Below are positions 12,592 through 13,664 of a stretch of DNA of 13,664 nt, piece by piece. Both the position numbers and the translations under genes were made by a program. The DNA is from Pseudomonadota bacterium (GTDB lineage Bacteria; Pseudomonadota; Alphaproteobacteria; Rhizobiales; Rhizobiaceae), in assembly GCA_023433855.1 (NCBI GenBank), contig JAEYTV010000283.1, positions 1 through 13,664 on the forward strand. The letters run 5' to 3'. Numbering within the stretch: position 1 is the first letter of the stretch; the number at the start of each line of letters is the position of its first letter. The notes under the pieces were generated by a model. It was not told where the DNA came from. It saw nothing but the letters and a program-made list of their open reading frames with translations, and ran no database searches.

Positions 12592-13664
12592 CGCGGGATC
12601 AAGGAGCAGGGGTTCCGCTGGATGTCGACATCTCCGATGCCGAACTGGAAAGCCGGCTGAAGAAAACCTGGGCCAGCCGTCCGGGCTTCTGGGGCGCCAT
12701 ATCCACGGTCGACCACAAGGTCGTCGCCGGTCGCTATATCGCGACCGCCTTCGTCTTCCTGTTTCTCGGCGGCGTGCTCGCGCTGGCCATGCGCTTGCAG
12801 CTGTCGCAGCCGGAAGCCCGTTTTATCAGCCCGGACCGCTACAACCAGATCTTCACCATGCATGGCACGACCATGATGTTCCTGTTCGCCGTGCCGGTGA
12901 TGGAAGCCATGGCCGCCTATCTCGTGCCCTTGATGGTCGGCACGCGCAACATCGCCTTCCCCCGGCTCAACGCTTTCTCCTACTGGGTCTTCCTGTTCGG
13001 CGGCATCCTGCTATGGCTGGCCTTTGCGCTCGATACCGCGCCCGATGTCGGCTGGTTTGCCTACGTGCCGCTCGCCGGCCCGCAATACAGCCCCGGCAAG
13101 CGCGCCGACCTTTGGGCGCAGATGATTACCTTCACGGAGGTGGCCGCACTCGCCGTTGCGGTGGAGATCGTTGTCACCGTCTTCAAGCAGCGCGCGCCCG
13201 GCATGTCGCTCGACCGCATCCCGGTGCTGGTCTGGGCCATGCTGGTCATGTCCTTCCTGGTCATCATGGCGATGCCGGCGATCATGTTTTCCAGCACCAC
13301 GCTGATCCTCGACCGGCTGGTCGGAACCCACTTCTACAATCCGGCGGAAGGCGGCGACGCGCTGCTTTGGCAGCATCTATTCTGGTTCTTCGGCCACCCT
13401 GAAGTCTACATCATCTTCCTGCCCGCCGTCGGGATGGTCTCCACCATCCTGCCCGCCTTCGTCGGCCGTCCCTTGTTCGGCTACATGCTGCTGGTCATGG
13501 CCTTGATCACCACCGGCGTGCTCTCCTTCGGGCTCTGGGTGCACCACATGTTCACCGTGGGTCTGCCTCGTGTCGGCGAAAGCTTCTTCACCGCGTCCAG
13601 CATGTCGATCGCCATTCCGGCCGGGATCCAGATCTTCTGCTGGCTCGCGACGCTGTGGGCAGGG
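12588..13664 (+). CDS. ctaD: Haem-copper oxidase subunit I, 3' end beyond window
   Basis: The first 359 residues of subunit I are present. The visible metal and haem residues are intact: His92 (MHGT, low-spin haem), His270 and Tyr274 (GHPEVY, CuB and the cross-linked pair), Glu272, and His319/His320 (VHHMFT, CuB). However, the D-pathway entry Asp is Asn121 (RNIAFPRLN), its partner Asn is Ala110, the later Ser-Ser pair is Ala186-Ala187, and the K-pathway Lys is Gln348 (PAGIQIF). It would reduce oxygen with electrons from subunit II, but proton pumping is doubtful. ATG 12588 overlaps the previous stop. The gene symbol follows general usage; its operon and fused subunit II resemble the alternative coxMNOP oxidase of Bradyrhizobium, making this closer to coxN than to the standard pumping aa3 enzyme. 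Confidence 0.9.
   Translation, partial: MTRDQGAGVPLDVDISDAELESRLKKTWASRPGFWGAISTVDHKVVAGRYIATAFVFLFLGGVLALAMRLQLSQPEARFISPDRYNQIFTMHGTTMMFLFAVPVMEAMAAYLVPLMVGTRNIAFPRLNAFSYWVFLFGGILLWLAFALDTAPDVGWFAYVPLAGPQYSPGKRADLWAQMITFTEVAALAVAVEIVVTVFKQRAPGMSLDRIPVLVWAMLVMSFLVIMAMPAIMFSSTTLILDRLVGTHFYNPAEGGDALLWQHLFWFFGHPEVYIIFLPAVGMVSTILPAFVGRPLFGYMLLVMALITTGVLSFGLWVHHMFTVGLPRVGESFFTASSMSIAIPAGIQIFCWLATLWAG

Overview
The window looks like a chromosome or large-replicon segment of an alphaproteobacterium of the Rhizobiales, probably Sinorhizobium/Ensifer or Rhizobium. This is inferred from high-GC codon use, a DUF982 protein (a family concentrated in rhizobia), a promoter matching the alphaproteobacterial EcfG/RpoE2 consensus, and a cytochrome c-fused oxidase subunit II next to subunit I. 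No tRNA, rRNA, CRISPR array, transposase or prophage gene was seen. The species is not determined.

Region 1 (1-1992) holds small stress- or envelope-type genes. It contains the 3' end of an exported PRC-barrel protein with a strong hairpin terminator, a possible 58-residue acidic protein (minus), a small cysteine-containing lipoprotein (minus) and a DUF982 protein (plus). A weak, possibly frameshifted small ORF overlaps the end of the next operon.

Region 2 (1959-7143, all minus strand) is a tight operon read right to left. It encodes a DUF1269 membrane-type protein, a UDP-sulfoquinovose-synthase-like SDR enzyme, a BcsB-like periplasmic protein anchored at its N-terminus, and a processive family-2 glycosyltransferase with many membrane segments. 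The last three genes are 6 nt apart or overlap. I infer a synthase-dependent surface polysaccharide system in which the SDR enzyme supplies or modifies a nucleotide sugar, the glycosyltransferase polymerises and exports, and the BcsB-like protein assists in the periplasm. The polymer is not known.

Region 3 (7144-8261) has an outward-facing intergenic region with a perfect inverted repeat, a W/G-rich lipoprotein (plus) and a small unknown protein (minus). The last two converge on a perfect hairpin.

Region 4 (8486-13664, plus strand) is a respiratory operon cut by the window end. A near-perfect EcfG-type promoter is followed by an FdhF/YdeP-like molybdopterin oxidoreductase, a membrane-anchored cytochrome c, a lipoprotein oxidase subunit II with CuA and a fused cytochrome c domain, and subunit I (partial). 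Stop/start overlaps join the last three. Subunit I keeps the visible haem, CuB and His-Tyr residues but has lost most recognisable residues of both the D and K proton pathways. This is the most striking observation in the window.
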